Below are positions 35,554-42,924 of a stretch of DNA of 64,000 nucleotides, in pieces. The stretch covers positions 1 to 64,000 of the forward strand of contig JAHQVM010000070.1 of NCBI GenBank assembly GCA_019634365.1, in the 5' to 3' direction. Source of the DNA: Flavobacteriaceae bacterium. Lineage in GTDB: Bacteria; Bacteroidota; Bacteroidia; Flavobacteriales; Flavobacteriaceae. Every line of letters starts with the position of its first letter. Position 1 is the stretch's first letter. The notes beneath the pieces were generated by a model. It was not told where the DNA came from, made no database searches, and saw nothing but the letters and a program-made list of their open reading frames with translations. The position numbers were made by a program, and so were the translations under genes.

Positions 35554-36291
35554 ATGATTCGATGGTTTGCTGCCGTTTTGGGCTATACCTTCTTTAGATT
35601 CCCCGGGGCCATTTTAGGGTTTATCCTAGGAAGTATTTTCGATAACATGAATGCTGGTAAAACCCGCCCTCAAAGGCGTTCGGTATTTGGACAACCCAAG
35701 GATAGGGTAACCCCTGCCGATTTCGAATTGAACCTTCTCTCGTTAGCTTCCCTCGTAATTAAGGCAGATGGAACTGTGAACCAAACCGAATTGGATTACG
35801 TACGCCAGTATTTTGTTCAAGCATATGGTAAGGAAAGAGCCAATGCCACTTTTAGGGTATTTAACGATGTGATCAAAAAAAGGGAAGTTTCTGCTCCCAA
35901 TGTCGCTGGAATGCTTCGCAAACGAATGCGTTACGAATCCCGTTTGCAGGTGATCCATTTTCTATTCAGCATTGCCAATGCCGATGGCCATGTTTCCCAA
36001 CCAGAAGTTATGGAAATTAATAGAATAGGCACCTACTTAGGTATTCAGATGCGTGATTTCGAAAGCATCAAGGCCATGTTCTTCAAAAATCCGGATAGTG
36101 CGTATAAGATTTTGGAGATTGAACGCACTGCTTCCATTTCAGAAATAAAGAAGGCCTACCGTGAAATGGTTAAGAAATACCACCCGGACAAGCTGCAGCA
36201 TATGGATGATGCTTACAAAAAAGGGGCGGAAGAGAAATTCAGGAAGGTTCAAGAAGCCTACGAACAGCTTCAAAAAGAAAAAGGATTTTAA
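35554..36291 (+). CDS. TerB/J-domain protein (DjlA-like co-chaperone)
   Basis: A 245-residue protein with an N-terminal membrane segment (AVLGYTFFRFPGAILGFILGSIF), a TerB-like helical domain (about 55-165) and a C-terminal J domain (about 178-243) with the HPD motif in KKYHPDKLQHMDD. The order matches DjlA, a membrane-bound DnaK co-chaperone. It probably stimulates DnaK ATPase activity near the inner membrane. It is transcribed with or just ahead of the YHS protein gene, 43 bases downstream. Confidence 0.92.
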   Translation: MIRWFAAVLGYTFFRFPGAILGFILGSIFDNMNAGKTRPQRRSVFGQPKDRVTPADFELNLLSLASLVIKADGTVNQTELDYVRQYFVQAYGKERANATFRVFNDVIKKREVSAPNVAGMLRKRMRYESRLQVIHFLFSIANADGHVSQPEVMEINRIGTYLGIQMRDFESIKAMFFKNPDSAYKILEIERTASISEIKKAYREMVKKYHPDKLQHMDDAYKKGAEEKFRKVQEAYEQLQKEKGF

Positions 36292-36334
36292 AATTTTCTG
36301 GTAAGGAAGTTCCCCATTGCACTACTAAAGGGGT

Positions 36335-36784
36335 ATGAAAAAGATCATTCTACTACTTACAATTTTAGGAATGGGCTTGCCGTCCATGGCCCAAGAACAT
36401 GTTAATTTAAAGAACAACTACGCCGCTCAAGGATATGACGTGGTTTCCTATTTTAACGACAACCCCGAAAAAGGGGACAAGAAATTTACCCATACCTATG
36501 AAGGGGTAAGTTATCGATTTGCTTCGGAAGCCAATTTGATGGCTTTTACATCGAACCCTACCAAATACATTCCTCAATACGGTGGCTATTGTGCCTATGC
36601 CATTGCCAAGAAAGGTGAAAAAGTTGGGGTAAATCCAAAAACCTATCTCATTTCCAACGACAAGCTTTATCTGTTTTACAATAGTTGGGGCGTGAACACC
36701 TTGGATAAATGGAATGAAGAAGGTGCAGATGACCTTAGAAAGGAAGCGGATTCACGCTGGGAAGAGATCGTTAAAACACAGTAA
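36335..36784 (+). CDS. Exported YHS-domain-like protein
   Basis: A 149-residue protein with signal peptide ending SMAQ (about residue 20) and a YHS-like domain (AAQGYDVVSYFNDNPEKGDKKFTHTYEGVSYRFASEAN, then YGGYCAYAIAKKGEKVGVNP). YHS domains are thought to bind metal ions or act near metal-handling proteins. Location is periplasmic. It sits just before a DtxR-type metal regulator, which may reflect a metal-related role, but a terminator separates the two. Confidence 0.88.
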   Translation: MKKIILLLTILGMGLPSMAQEHVNLKNNYAAQGYDVVSYFNDNPEKGDKKFTHTYEGVSYRFASEANLMAFTSNPTKYIPQYGGYCAYAIAKKGEKVGVNPKTYLISNDKLYLFYNSWGVNTLDKWNEEGADDLRKEADSRWEEIVKTQ

Positions 36785-36790
36785 ACCAAC

Positions 36791-36820
36791 ACCCCTTCAT
36801 CTTAAAAAGGGGTATTTTTA
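36791..36820 (+). terminator. Terminator of the YHS gene
   Basis: Stem ACCCCTT / AAGGGGT (36791-36797 and 36807-36813), then ATTTTTA. Confidence 0.8.
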
Positions 36821-36825
36821 TGTAC

Positions 36826-36851
36826 TTATTTTTAGCCTTGTCTAAAAATAA
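36826..36851. promoter_or_regulatory. Inverted repeat, probable DtxR/MntR-family operator
   Basis: Perfect 10-base arms TTATTTTTAG / CTAAAAATAA separated by CCTTGT. It lies 38 bases before the regulator start codon and just upstream of its -7 box (36878-36885), as expected for metal-dependent autoregulation. Confidence 0.7.
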
Positions 36852-36877
36852 AATAAATACATAACCAAAAATATGTT

Positions 36878-36885
36878 TACCTTTG
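36878..36885 (+). promoter_or_regulatory. -7 box of the DtxR-family regulator gene
   Basis: TACCTTTG ends four bases before the ATG at 36890, so the mRNA would be leaderless or nearly so. No TTG is present at -33, as is common for regulated promoters. Confidence 0.5.
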
Positions 36886-36889
36886 TCAT

Positions 36890-37546
36890 ATGTTTTCATT
36901 AGCTGAAGAAAATTATCTGAAGACCATATACCATCTGGAGCAAGATACCAAAGGTGGTGTAAGTACCAATTCCATTGCAGATAAAATGGATACCAAGCCT
37001 TCTTCTGTAACCGATATGGTTCAGAAATTGGCCGAAAAAGGAATGCTTTCTTATAAAAAGTACAAAGGGACTACGCTTACCACCAAAGGCCGGAAGACAG
37101 CCGCGGGGGTCATTCGCAAGCACCGGTTATGGGAAGTCTTTTTAGTAGACAAATTGAAATTTCATTGGGATGAGGTGCATGAAATCGCAGAACAATTAGA
37201 ACACATTCATAGTGAAGAACTGATAACCCGGTTGGACAAGTATCTGGGGCATCCCGATTTTGACCCACACGGCGATCCCATTCCCGATAAAAATGGAAAC
37301 GTAAAAAAGACGGAGAAAAAATTGCTTTCCGAGCTTACCAAAAAACAAAAAGGGGTTTGTGTAGGTGTAAAGGAAACCAGCAGTGAATTCTTGCAATACC
37401 TGGACAAGCGAAACATAACCATTGGAACCAAGCTTACCGTATTGGGAAAGGAATTTTTCGATGGTTCCATGATCATCCAAGTAGGGCGGGATCAATTCTT
37501 CATATCCAAAAAAACAGCCGAAAATCTATATGTACAAACTACCTAA
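36890..37546 (+). CDS. DtxR/MntR-family metal-dependent transcriptional regulator
   Basis: A 218-residue regulator. The N-terminal winged helix (1-70; AEENYLKTIYHLEQ, SSVTDMVQKLAEKGMLSYKKYKGTTLTTKG) is followed by the metal/dimerisation domain (HRLWEVFLVDKLKFHWDEVHEIAEQLEHIHSEELITRLDKYLGHPDFDPHGDPIP), carrying many His/Glu ligands, and a C-terminal SH3-like FeoA-type domain (about 150-215). In the presence of Mn or Fe it should repress metal uptake. It is encoded directly upstream of an outer membrane protein and a Mn/Zn ABC importer, with an inverted repeat in its promoter. Metal specificity cannot be read from the sequence. Confidence 0.93.
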   Translation: MFSLAEENYLKTIYHLEQDTKGGVSTNSIADKMDTKPSSVTDMVQKLAEKGMLSYKKYKGTTLTTKGRKTAAGVIRKHRLWEVFLVDKLKFHWDEVHEIAEQLEHIHSEELITRLDKYLGHPDFDPHGDPIPDKNGNVKKTEKKLLSELTKKQKGVCVGVKETSSEFLQYLDKRNITIGTKLTVLGKEFFDGSMIIQVGRDQFFISKKTAENLYVQTT

Positions 37547-37547
37547 A

Positions 37548-38345
37548 ATGAAACCAACCCAACTTTTAATCGTAGCATTCGTTTTGTTGTGCGGAACGCA
37601 TCTATTTGCACAGGATGAAGAACCTCAAGGAGATCCGGAACTCATCACCGATCGCCCAGATGCTACGGAATCCCCTGCGACCGTACCCGTAGGGCTATTG
37701 CAAATTGAAACCGGTGCTTTTTATACCTCTTTCGAAAAGGACAATGTAAAACAGGAAGTCCTTGGATACAACACCACCTTACTCCGCTATGGAATCCTAA
37801 ACAACCTCGAATTGCGCTTAGGATGGAATTTTGAAGAAGGGCGTACTTCCATTGGCGGAAATAGGTTGGATGATGTACAGAGTGGTTTTTCTCCCCTACT
37901 TGCGGGATTAAAGGTAAATATTGCTCAAGAAGATGGGTTTTTACCTACCATCGGTCTTATAGGTCATATTTTCTTGCCCTTGAGTGCATCATCCGATTAT
38001 AGACCCGAAACTACCGGAGCTGATTTCCGACTGTCCTTCGACCATACACTCTCCGAAACTTCCAGTATTGCCTATAATATTGGTGCAGAATGGGGAAATG
38101 ATTCTCCAGAAATCGCCTATATATATACCCTAGCATACGGTTATAGTCTTACCGATAGGCTTGGGGTTTATGGGGAATTATATGGAGACTTTCCGGAAGA
38201 TAGCAAGGCCAATCACTTATGGGATGCCGGATTTACCTTTTTGGTTCAAAACAATTTACAATTGGATGCTACTGTAGGCACAAGCATAACAGAAGGGCAA
38301 GACCTATTGGTGTCGGTAGGTGCCAGTTATAGAATCCCTAAATAA
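37548..38345 (+). CDS. Outer-membrane transporter-like protein in metal operon
   Basis: About 265 residues from the ATG at 37548, two bases after the regulator stop; an ATG at 37530 would overlap the regulator. The signal peptide ends HLFAQ. The sequence has the start ITDRPDATESPATVPVGLLQIETGAF and regular aromatic-ended strands of the transporter / phenol MetA-like barrel family (PF13557-like), ending in GASYRIPK. It lies between the regulator and the ABC importer, suggesting a role in metal passage through the outer membrane. No TonB box is visible. Confidence 0.85.
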   Translation: MKPTQLLIVAFVLLCGTHLFAQDEEPQGDPELITDRPDATESPATVPVGLLQIETGAFYTSFEKDNVKQEVLGYNTTLLRYGILNNLELRLGWNFEEGRTSIGGNRLDDVQSGFSPLLAGLKVNIAQEDGFLPTIGLIGHIFLPLSASSDYRPETTGADFRLSFDHTLSETSSIAYNIGAEWGNDSPEIAYIYTLAYGYSLTDRLGVYGELYGDFPEDSKANHLWDAGFTFLVQNNLQLDATVGTSITEGQDLLVSVGASYRIPK

Positions 38346-38351
38346 AATCTG

Positions 38352-39266
38352 ATGAAAAAAGTAATATTTCTTGTAAGCGTTTGCCTTTTACTTCTGAATT
38401 GTAAGGGAAAAGACGAAAAAGATAATGGCAAATTAAAAGTAGTCACCACTACTACCATGATCACCGATTTGGTAAAAAATATTGGAGGTGATTTTATTGA
38501 AATTGATGGTTTAATGGGTGCTGGGGTGGATCCCCATTTGTATAAAGCCAGTGAAGGGGACGTCACCAAACTTTACAATGCGAATATCATTTTTTACAAT
38601 GGCTTGCATCTGGAAGGTAAATTGGTCGAGGTTTTCGAAAAAATGGAAAGCCCAACCAAAAAACAAATTGCATTGGGGGAAACTTTGGACAAGACCGGAT
38701 TAATCGGTTCCGATTATTTTGCCTCCAATTATGATCCGCATGTGTGGTTCAATATTGATTATTTCAAACAATTTGTTCGCAAGGTTACCCAAACTTTATG
38801 CGAACAGGATCCGGTTAACAAAATGGAATACCTTAAGAATGAAGCTGGTTACATGGGACAACTGGATGGGTTAAAAGTGATCATTGAAACAAAAATCGCA
38901 TCCTTACCCAAAGAACAGCGAATTCTAGTTACCGCACATGATGCGTTCAATTATTTTGGAGAGGCTTATGATTTTGAAGTGGTTGGATTACAGGGACTAT
39001 CTACCGCAACAGAAGCCGGGGTACAAGATGTACAGCGTCTCTCCGATTTCATTATTGAAAAGCAGGTTAAAGCCATATTTGTGGAAAGCTCTGTTCCTCG
39101 AAAAACGATTGAAGCACTACAAGCTGCTGTAAAGGCAAAGGGATTCGATGTAAAAATTGGAGGTTCTTTGTATAGCGATGCATTGGGAGATCCTGGAACA
39201 CCAGAAGGCACCTATTTGGGCATGTTCCAATACAATGTAAATACGTTGGTGAACGAATTGAAATGA
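38352..39266 (+). CDS. Metal ABC transporter substrate-binding lipoprotein (Mn/Zn type)
   Basis: A 304-residue lipoprotein (lipobox LLLNC, Cys17) of the ZnuA/TroA/MntC cluster. Candidate metal ligands are His62 in GVDPHLYK, His in NYDPHVWFN, Glu in AIFVESSVP and Asp near [11 protein letters not shown]. The His/His/Glu/Asp set is more typical of manganese than of zinc, and there is no His-rich loop. It captures metal in the periplasm and passes it to the two permeases. It follows the outer membrane protein gene by 6 bases. Confidence 0.94.
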   Translation: MKKVIFLVSVCLLLLNCKGKDEKDNGKLKVVTTTTMITDLVKNIGGDFIEIDGLMGAGVDPHLYKASEGDVTKLYNANIIFYNGLHLEGKLVEVFEKMESPTKKQIALGETLDKTGLIGSDYFASNYDPHVWFNIDYFKQFVRKVTQTLCEQDPVNKMEYLKNEAGYMGQLDGLKVIIETKIASLPKEQRILVTAHDAFNYFGEAYDFEVVGLQGLSTATEAGVQDVQRLSDFIIEKQVKAIFVESSVPRKTIEALQAAVKAKGFDVKIGGSLYSDALGDPGTPEGTYLGMFQYNVNTLVNELK

Positions 39267-39267
39267 T

Positions 39268-40002
39268 ATGGAAAAAATAGCCGTACAGGTAGACGACCTT
39301 ACCGTAGCTTATAATTATAAGCCCGTGCTTTGGGATATAGATCTTTTTATCCCAGAAGGAGTTCTTATGGCAATCGTAGGACCCAATGGAGCCGGAAAGT
39401 CTACCCTAATCAAAGCTATTTTAGGTATCATAGATCCCATTGCTGGGAGTGTGGCCATTTATGGCGAACCGTATGATAAACAGCGGAAAATGGTCGCCTA
39501 TGTGCCACAAAAAGGAAGTGTGGATTGGGATTTCCCCACAACTGCGCTTGACGTTGTGATGATGGGTACTTACGGAAGTTTGGGCTGGATAAAGCGACCC
39601 GGTGCCAAGGAGAAAAAAGCGGCGTTGGAAGCGTTGGAAAAAGTGGGTATGCTGTCCTTTAAAAATCGACAGATCAGTCAATTGAGTGGCGGGCAACAGC
39701 AACGTGTCTTTTTAGCAAGGGCCTTGGTACAAAACGCATCTATTTATTTTATGGATGAACCTTTTCAAGGAGTGGATGCCACTACTGAAATTGCGATCAT
39801 CAATATATTAAAGGAGCTGCGGAAAGCTGGAAAAACAGTTATTGTGGTGCATCACGATCTCCAAACGGTTCCAGAATATTTCGATTGGGTCACTTTTTTG
39901 AATGTCAAGAAAATTGCCACAGGCCCCGTTAAGGAAATCTTTAACGATGATAATTTAACCAAGACCTACGGAATCAATTATAAGGTAGCGATCAATAAAT
40001 AG
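39268..40002 (+). CDS. Metal ABC transporter ATP-binding protein
   Basis: A 244-residue ABC ATPase with Walker [10 protein letters not shown], signature [15 protein letters not shown], Walker [13 protein letters not shown] and a His switch VVHHDL. It belongs to the Mn/Zn (ZnuC/MntB) subfamily. The start codon follows the substrate-binding protein stop by 1 base. It powers import through the two permeases that follow. Confidence 0.95.
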   Translation: MEKIAVQVDDLTVAYNYKPVLWDIDLFIPEGVLMAIVGPNGAGKSTLIKAILGIIDPIAGSVAIYGEPYDKQRKMVAYVPQKGSVDWDFPTTALDVVMMGTYGSLGWIKRPGAKEKKAALEALEKVGMLSFKNRQISQLSGGQQQRVFLARALVQNASIYFMDEPFQGVDATTEIAIINILKELRKAGKTVIVVHHDLQTVPEYFDWVTFLNVKKIATGPVKEIFNDDNLTKTYGINYKVAINK

Positions 40003-40014
40003 AATTGTTCTGCA

Positions 40015-41151
40015 ATGTCGATAAGTGAATACTTTCAGTTAGTCGTAAGCGATTATACCCTTCGTACCATTACGTTGGGGACTGCGGTATTGGGGGCTAT
40101 CTGTGGAATGCTGGGAAGTTTTGCTGTATTGAGAAAACAAAGTCTTCTGGGGGATGCTATTTCACATGCTGCGCTGCCCGGGATTGCATTGGCATTTCTT
40201 ATTACGGGCGCCAAAGATACCAACATTCTCCTTTTAGGTGCTTTGGTGAGTGGCCTCATCGGCACTTTTTGGATTCGGGGAATGATTACCAAAACACATT
40301 TAAAAACAGATACAGCCTTGGGTCTGATTCTCTCCCTATTCTTCGGATTTGGGATGTTACTACTCACATTTATTCAGAAGCAACCCAATGCCAATCAGGC
40401 GGGCTTGGACAAATATCTTTTCGGGCAAGCAGCTACCTTGGTCGAAAAAGACGTTTGGCTAATGACCACAGTTACCAGTATCTGTTTGGTCGTGCTATTG
40501 TTGTTTTGGAAAGAATTCAAAATCATGTTGTTCGATGCCGATTTTACCAAGACCTTGGGGTTCAACGTACGATTTATCGATATCCTGATTACCTTTTTCA
40601 TTGTCCTGGCCATAGTTCTGGGGCTGCAAACCGTTGGAGTGGTCCTAATGAGTGCAATGCTTCTTGCACCTGCCGCTGCGGCACGGCAATGGACCAATAG
40701 CCTAAGCATGATGATCTTTTTGGCGGCGCTGTTCGGTGCCTTTTCTGGGGTTTTTGGAACTGCCATCAGTGCCTCTCAAAACAATCTTTCAACCGGACCG
40801 GTGATTGTATTGGTGGCTGCAGTTTTCGTTATTATTTCCTTTGTTTTTTCCCCGGGGCGTGGAATTCTATTCCGGCAATTGCGGTTCCGAAAAAACCGAA
40901 GGGATTTGAAACTTCAAAAGACCCTTCAGTTTATGCATAGCATTGCAGTAACTCACGAAAATATTGAACACCCCCATGCCATCCGAATCCTGAACAACTT
41001 TCAAGGATTTACCCGAAAAACCCTACAGAAGTTGGAGGAGAAAGACTGGATTACCCTTTCTGGGCAACAATGGGCCTTAACCGCGAAAGGTTTTCACAAA
41101 GCGGAGAATTTATTCAACCAACAAAACACCGATGAGCACGCCACAGATTGA
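40015..41151 (+). CDS. Metal ABC permease with C-terminal winged-helix-like tail
   Basis: A 378-residue protein. Residues 1-281 form an ABC-3 type permease with about eight or nine helices (LLGDAISHAALPGIALAFL and GVVLMSAMLLAPAAAARQW are family motifs). Residues 282-378 form a basic cytoplasmic tail with a wHTH-like pattern: TLQFMHSIAVTH, a helix RKTLQKLEEKDWI, and a wing LSGQQWALTAKGFHKAENLF. Standard ABC-3 permeases end soon after the last helix (about 280 residues). Chlamydia YtgC-R is a known permease-DtxR fusion. It overlaps the next permease gene by 20 bases. Confidence 0.92.
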   Translation: MSISEYFQLVVSDYTLRTITLGTAVLGAICGMLGSFAVLRKQSLLGDAISHAALPGIALAFLITGAKDTNILLLGALVSGLIGTFWIRGMITKTHLKTDTALGLILSLFFGFGMLLLTFIQKQPNANQAGLDKYLFGQAATLVEKDVWLMTTVTSICLVVLLLFWKEFKIMLFDADFTKTLGFNVRFIDILITFFIVLAIVLGLQTVGVVLMSAMLLAPAAAARQWTNSLSMMIFLAALFGAFSGVFGTAISASQNNLSTGPVIVLVAAVFVIISFVFSPGRGILFRQLRFRKNRRDLKLQKTLQFMHSIAVTHENIEHPHAIRILNNFQGFTRKTLQKLEEKDWITLSGQQWALTAKGFHKAENLFNQQNTDEHATD

Positions 41152-42292
41152 GATACAACTAATCGCTGCCGTGGTTGCAGTGGCCTGTGCCATACCTGGG
41201 GTTTTTCTGGTCCTTCGGAAAATGGCCCTGATTAGTGACGCCATAAGTCATTCTATTTTGCCTGGGATTGTATTGGGCTTCTTCTTAACCCATGATTTGA
41301 ATTCTCCTTGGCTTATTCTGTTAGCAGCTATAACTGGTGTGATCACCGTCGTTTTGGTGGAAGCCATACAGAAAACTGGTCTGGTGAAGGAAGATACCGC
41401 CATCGGATTGGTTTTTCCAGCCTTGTTCAGCATTGGGGTAATCCTCATTGCCAAAAACGCTAATGATGTTCATTTGGACGTTGATGCCGTATTGTTGGGT
41501 GAGTTGGCCTTTGCACCCTTTGATAGATTGGAACTTTTCGGTACCGATGTAGGGCCCAAATCCCTGTGGGTTATGGGAACTATTCTGCTTTGTACCTTGG
41601 TGCTATTGTTCCTGTTCTTTAAAGAATTAAAAGTGAGCACCTTCGATGCAGGTCTTTCTTCAGCATTGGGAATATCCCCCATCGTTATGCACTACGGGCT
41701 CATGTCGGTCTCTTCCATCACCGTGGTCGGAGCCTTCGATGCGGTGGGTGCCATTTTGGTTGTTGCCTTAATGATTGCACCCGCAGCTACCGCGTACCTT
41801 CTCACAAGTGATTTAAAGAAGATGCTCGGGTTTTCCATACTTTTTGGAGTGGCGTCTGCCATCTTGGGATACTGGGTTGCTAATCTATTGGACGCGTCCA
41901 TTTCTGGTGCTATGACAACAGTATTGGGCTTGGTCTTCCTAAGTGTATATTTGTTTGCCCCACGAAAGGGACTTATCTCTGTATTGTACCGTCAAAAACA
42001 ACAACGTACTGAGGTGTCACTCCTTACTTTTTTGTTGCACCTCAATAACCATCAGGATATTAATGAACGTCATATAAATCACCTTAACGAACATATCAAT
42101 TGGCAAAAAGTTCGGTCTAAAACGGTGGTGGAACTCGCTTTAAAAAACAACATGATTTCCATCAAGGACAATATCGTTTCCCTCACAGACAAAGGCAAGG
42201 AGTTCACAGAATTGGCTTTGGAATATATCATTACCAACAAGGATGAAAAGATTGAGCATATGAAGGATGACTTTTTCCTTTTCCGTGGTTAA
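41132..42292 (+). CDS. Second metal ABC permease with C-terminal winged-helix-like tail
   Basis: A 386-residue paralog of the preceding permease. Residues 1-277 are an ABC-3 membrane domain (LISDAISHSILPGIVLGFF, GAILVVALMIAPAATAYLL). The cytoplasmic tail 278-386 resembles a winged helix, with TFLLHLNNHQDINERH, a second helix set and IVSLTDKGKEFTELALEYI as wing and last helix, followed by an acidic HMKDDFFLFRG end. Together the two permeases form a heterodimeric channel. The tail may sense metal or control transport; DNA binding is speculative. Confidence 0.92.
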   Translation: MSTPQIEIQLIAAVVAVACAIPGVFLVLRKMALISDAISHSILPGIVLGFFLTHDLNSPWLILLAAITGVITVVLVEAIQKTGLVKEDTAIGLVFPALFSIGVILIAKNANDVHLDVDAVLLGELAFAPFDRLELFGTDVGPKSLWVMGTILLCTLVLLFLFFKELKVSTFDAGLSSALGISPIVMHYGLMSVSSITVVGAFDAVGAILVVALMIAPAATAYLLTSDLKKMLGFSILFGVASAILGYWVANLLDASISGAMTTVLGLVFLSVYLFAPRKGLISVLYRQKQQRTEVSLLTFLLHLNNHQDINERHINHLNEHINWQKVRSKTVVELALKNNMISIKDNIVSLTDKGKEFTELALEYIITNKDEKIEHMKDDFFLFRG

Positions 42293-42347
42293 TGGGAAAA
42301 TGGCATGGTTTTTCCAATACCTTTATCGTTAGCAACATTTTAATAAG

Positions 42348-42752
42348 ATGAAAAAGTACATTTACCTTATAGTTTTTTTAATTCCTTCACTGCTTATGGC
42401 TCAGGAAGACGATACTACTACTCCACAAATTGGAGTAAAATTAGAACAAGATCATACCATCACCTTGGGAGCTATCTCTATAACTTTTGTAAAAGTGCTC
42501 GAGGATTCCCGATGTCCGAAAAATGTTAATTGTATGTGGGCCGGACAGGCAAGAGTTGAGGTTCTGGTTTCTGAGAATGGCAAAGAGCCTATCACTCAAG
42601 AAATCACCCTGGGAGCTACGGAAGAAGTTTCCAAGAACAAAACCTTTTTCAAAAAAGGAGATTATTTTATCAAAGCCTTGACCCTAAATCCTTATCCGGT
42701 AAACGGAGAGAAAATGGGCCCTTATTCCTTGATTATTTACGAGGGGAAGTAA
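42348..42752 (+). CDS. Exported protein of unknown function
   Basis: A 134-residue protein with a signal peptide (MKKYIYLIVFLIPSLLMAQ). The mature part is beta-rich and contains the motif DSRCPKNVNCMWAGQARVEV, a Cys pair six residues apart that I have seen in small exported Bacteroidota proteins, probably forming a disulfide. It is 55 bases downstream of the metal permeases and may be transcribed with them. Function is unknown. Confidence 0.75.
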   Translation: MKKYIYLIVFLIPSLLMAQEDDTTTPQIGVKLEQDHTITLGAISITFVKVLEDSRCPKNVNCMWAGQARVEVLVSENGKEPITQEITLGATEEVSKNKTFFKKGDYFIKALTLNPYPVNGEKMGPYSLIIYEGK

Positions 42753-42753
42753 T

Positions 42754-42912
42754 TTAGTGGCAACCACAATCCTGGTTACCGCATTTCGTTTTCTCACCAT
42801 CCAAGGTTCCCATCGATTTTTGTCTGGTTTCGAAAATAGGATCCCAAACGAACTTTTTCAGTAAAAATCCAGCTGCTAGTGAAAAGGTAATTATGACCAA
42901 AATGTTTTGCAT
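42754..42912 (-). CDS. FeoB-associated Cys-rich membrane protein
   Basis: A 52-residue protein, MQNILVIITFSLAAGFLLKK followed by a short linker and a Cys-rich end KCGNQDCGCH. One membrane helix with a C-terminal CxxxxCxC motif is the hallmark of FeoB-associated Cys-rich proteins. It starts 12 bases after the feoB stop codon, so it is co-transcribed. It may help iron handling or assembly at FeoB; the precise function is not established. Its last codon lies 2 bases from the convergent 42752 stop. Confidence 0.88.
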   Translation of the reverse strand: MQNILVIITFSLAAGFLLKKFVWDPIFETRQKSMGTLDGEKTKCGNQDCGCH

Positions 42913-42924
42913 ATTACAAAGATA

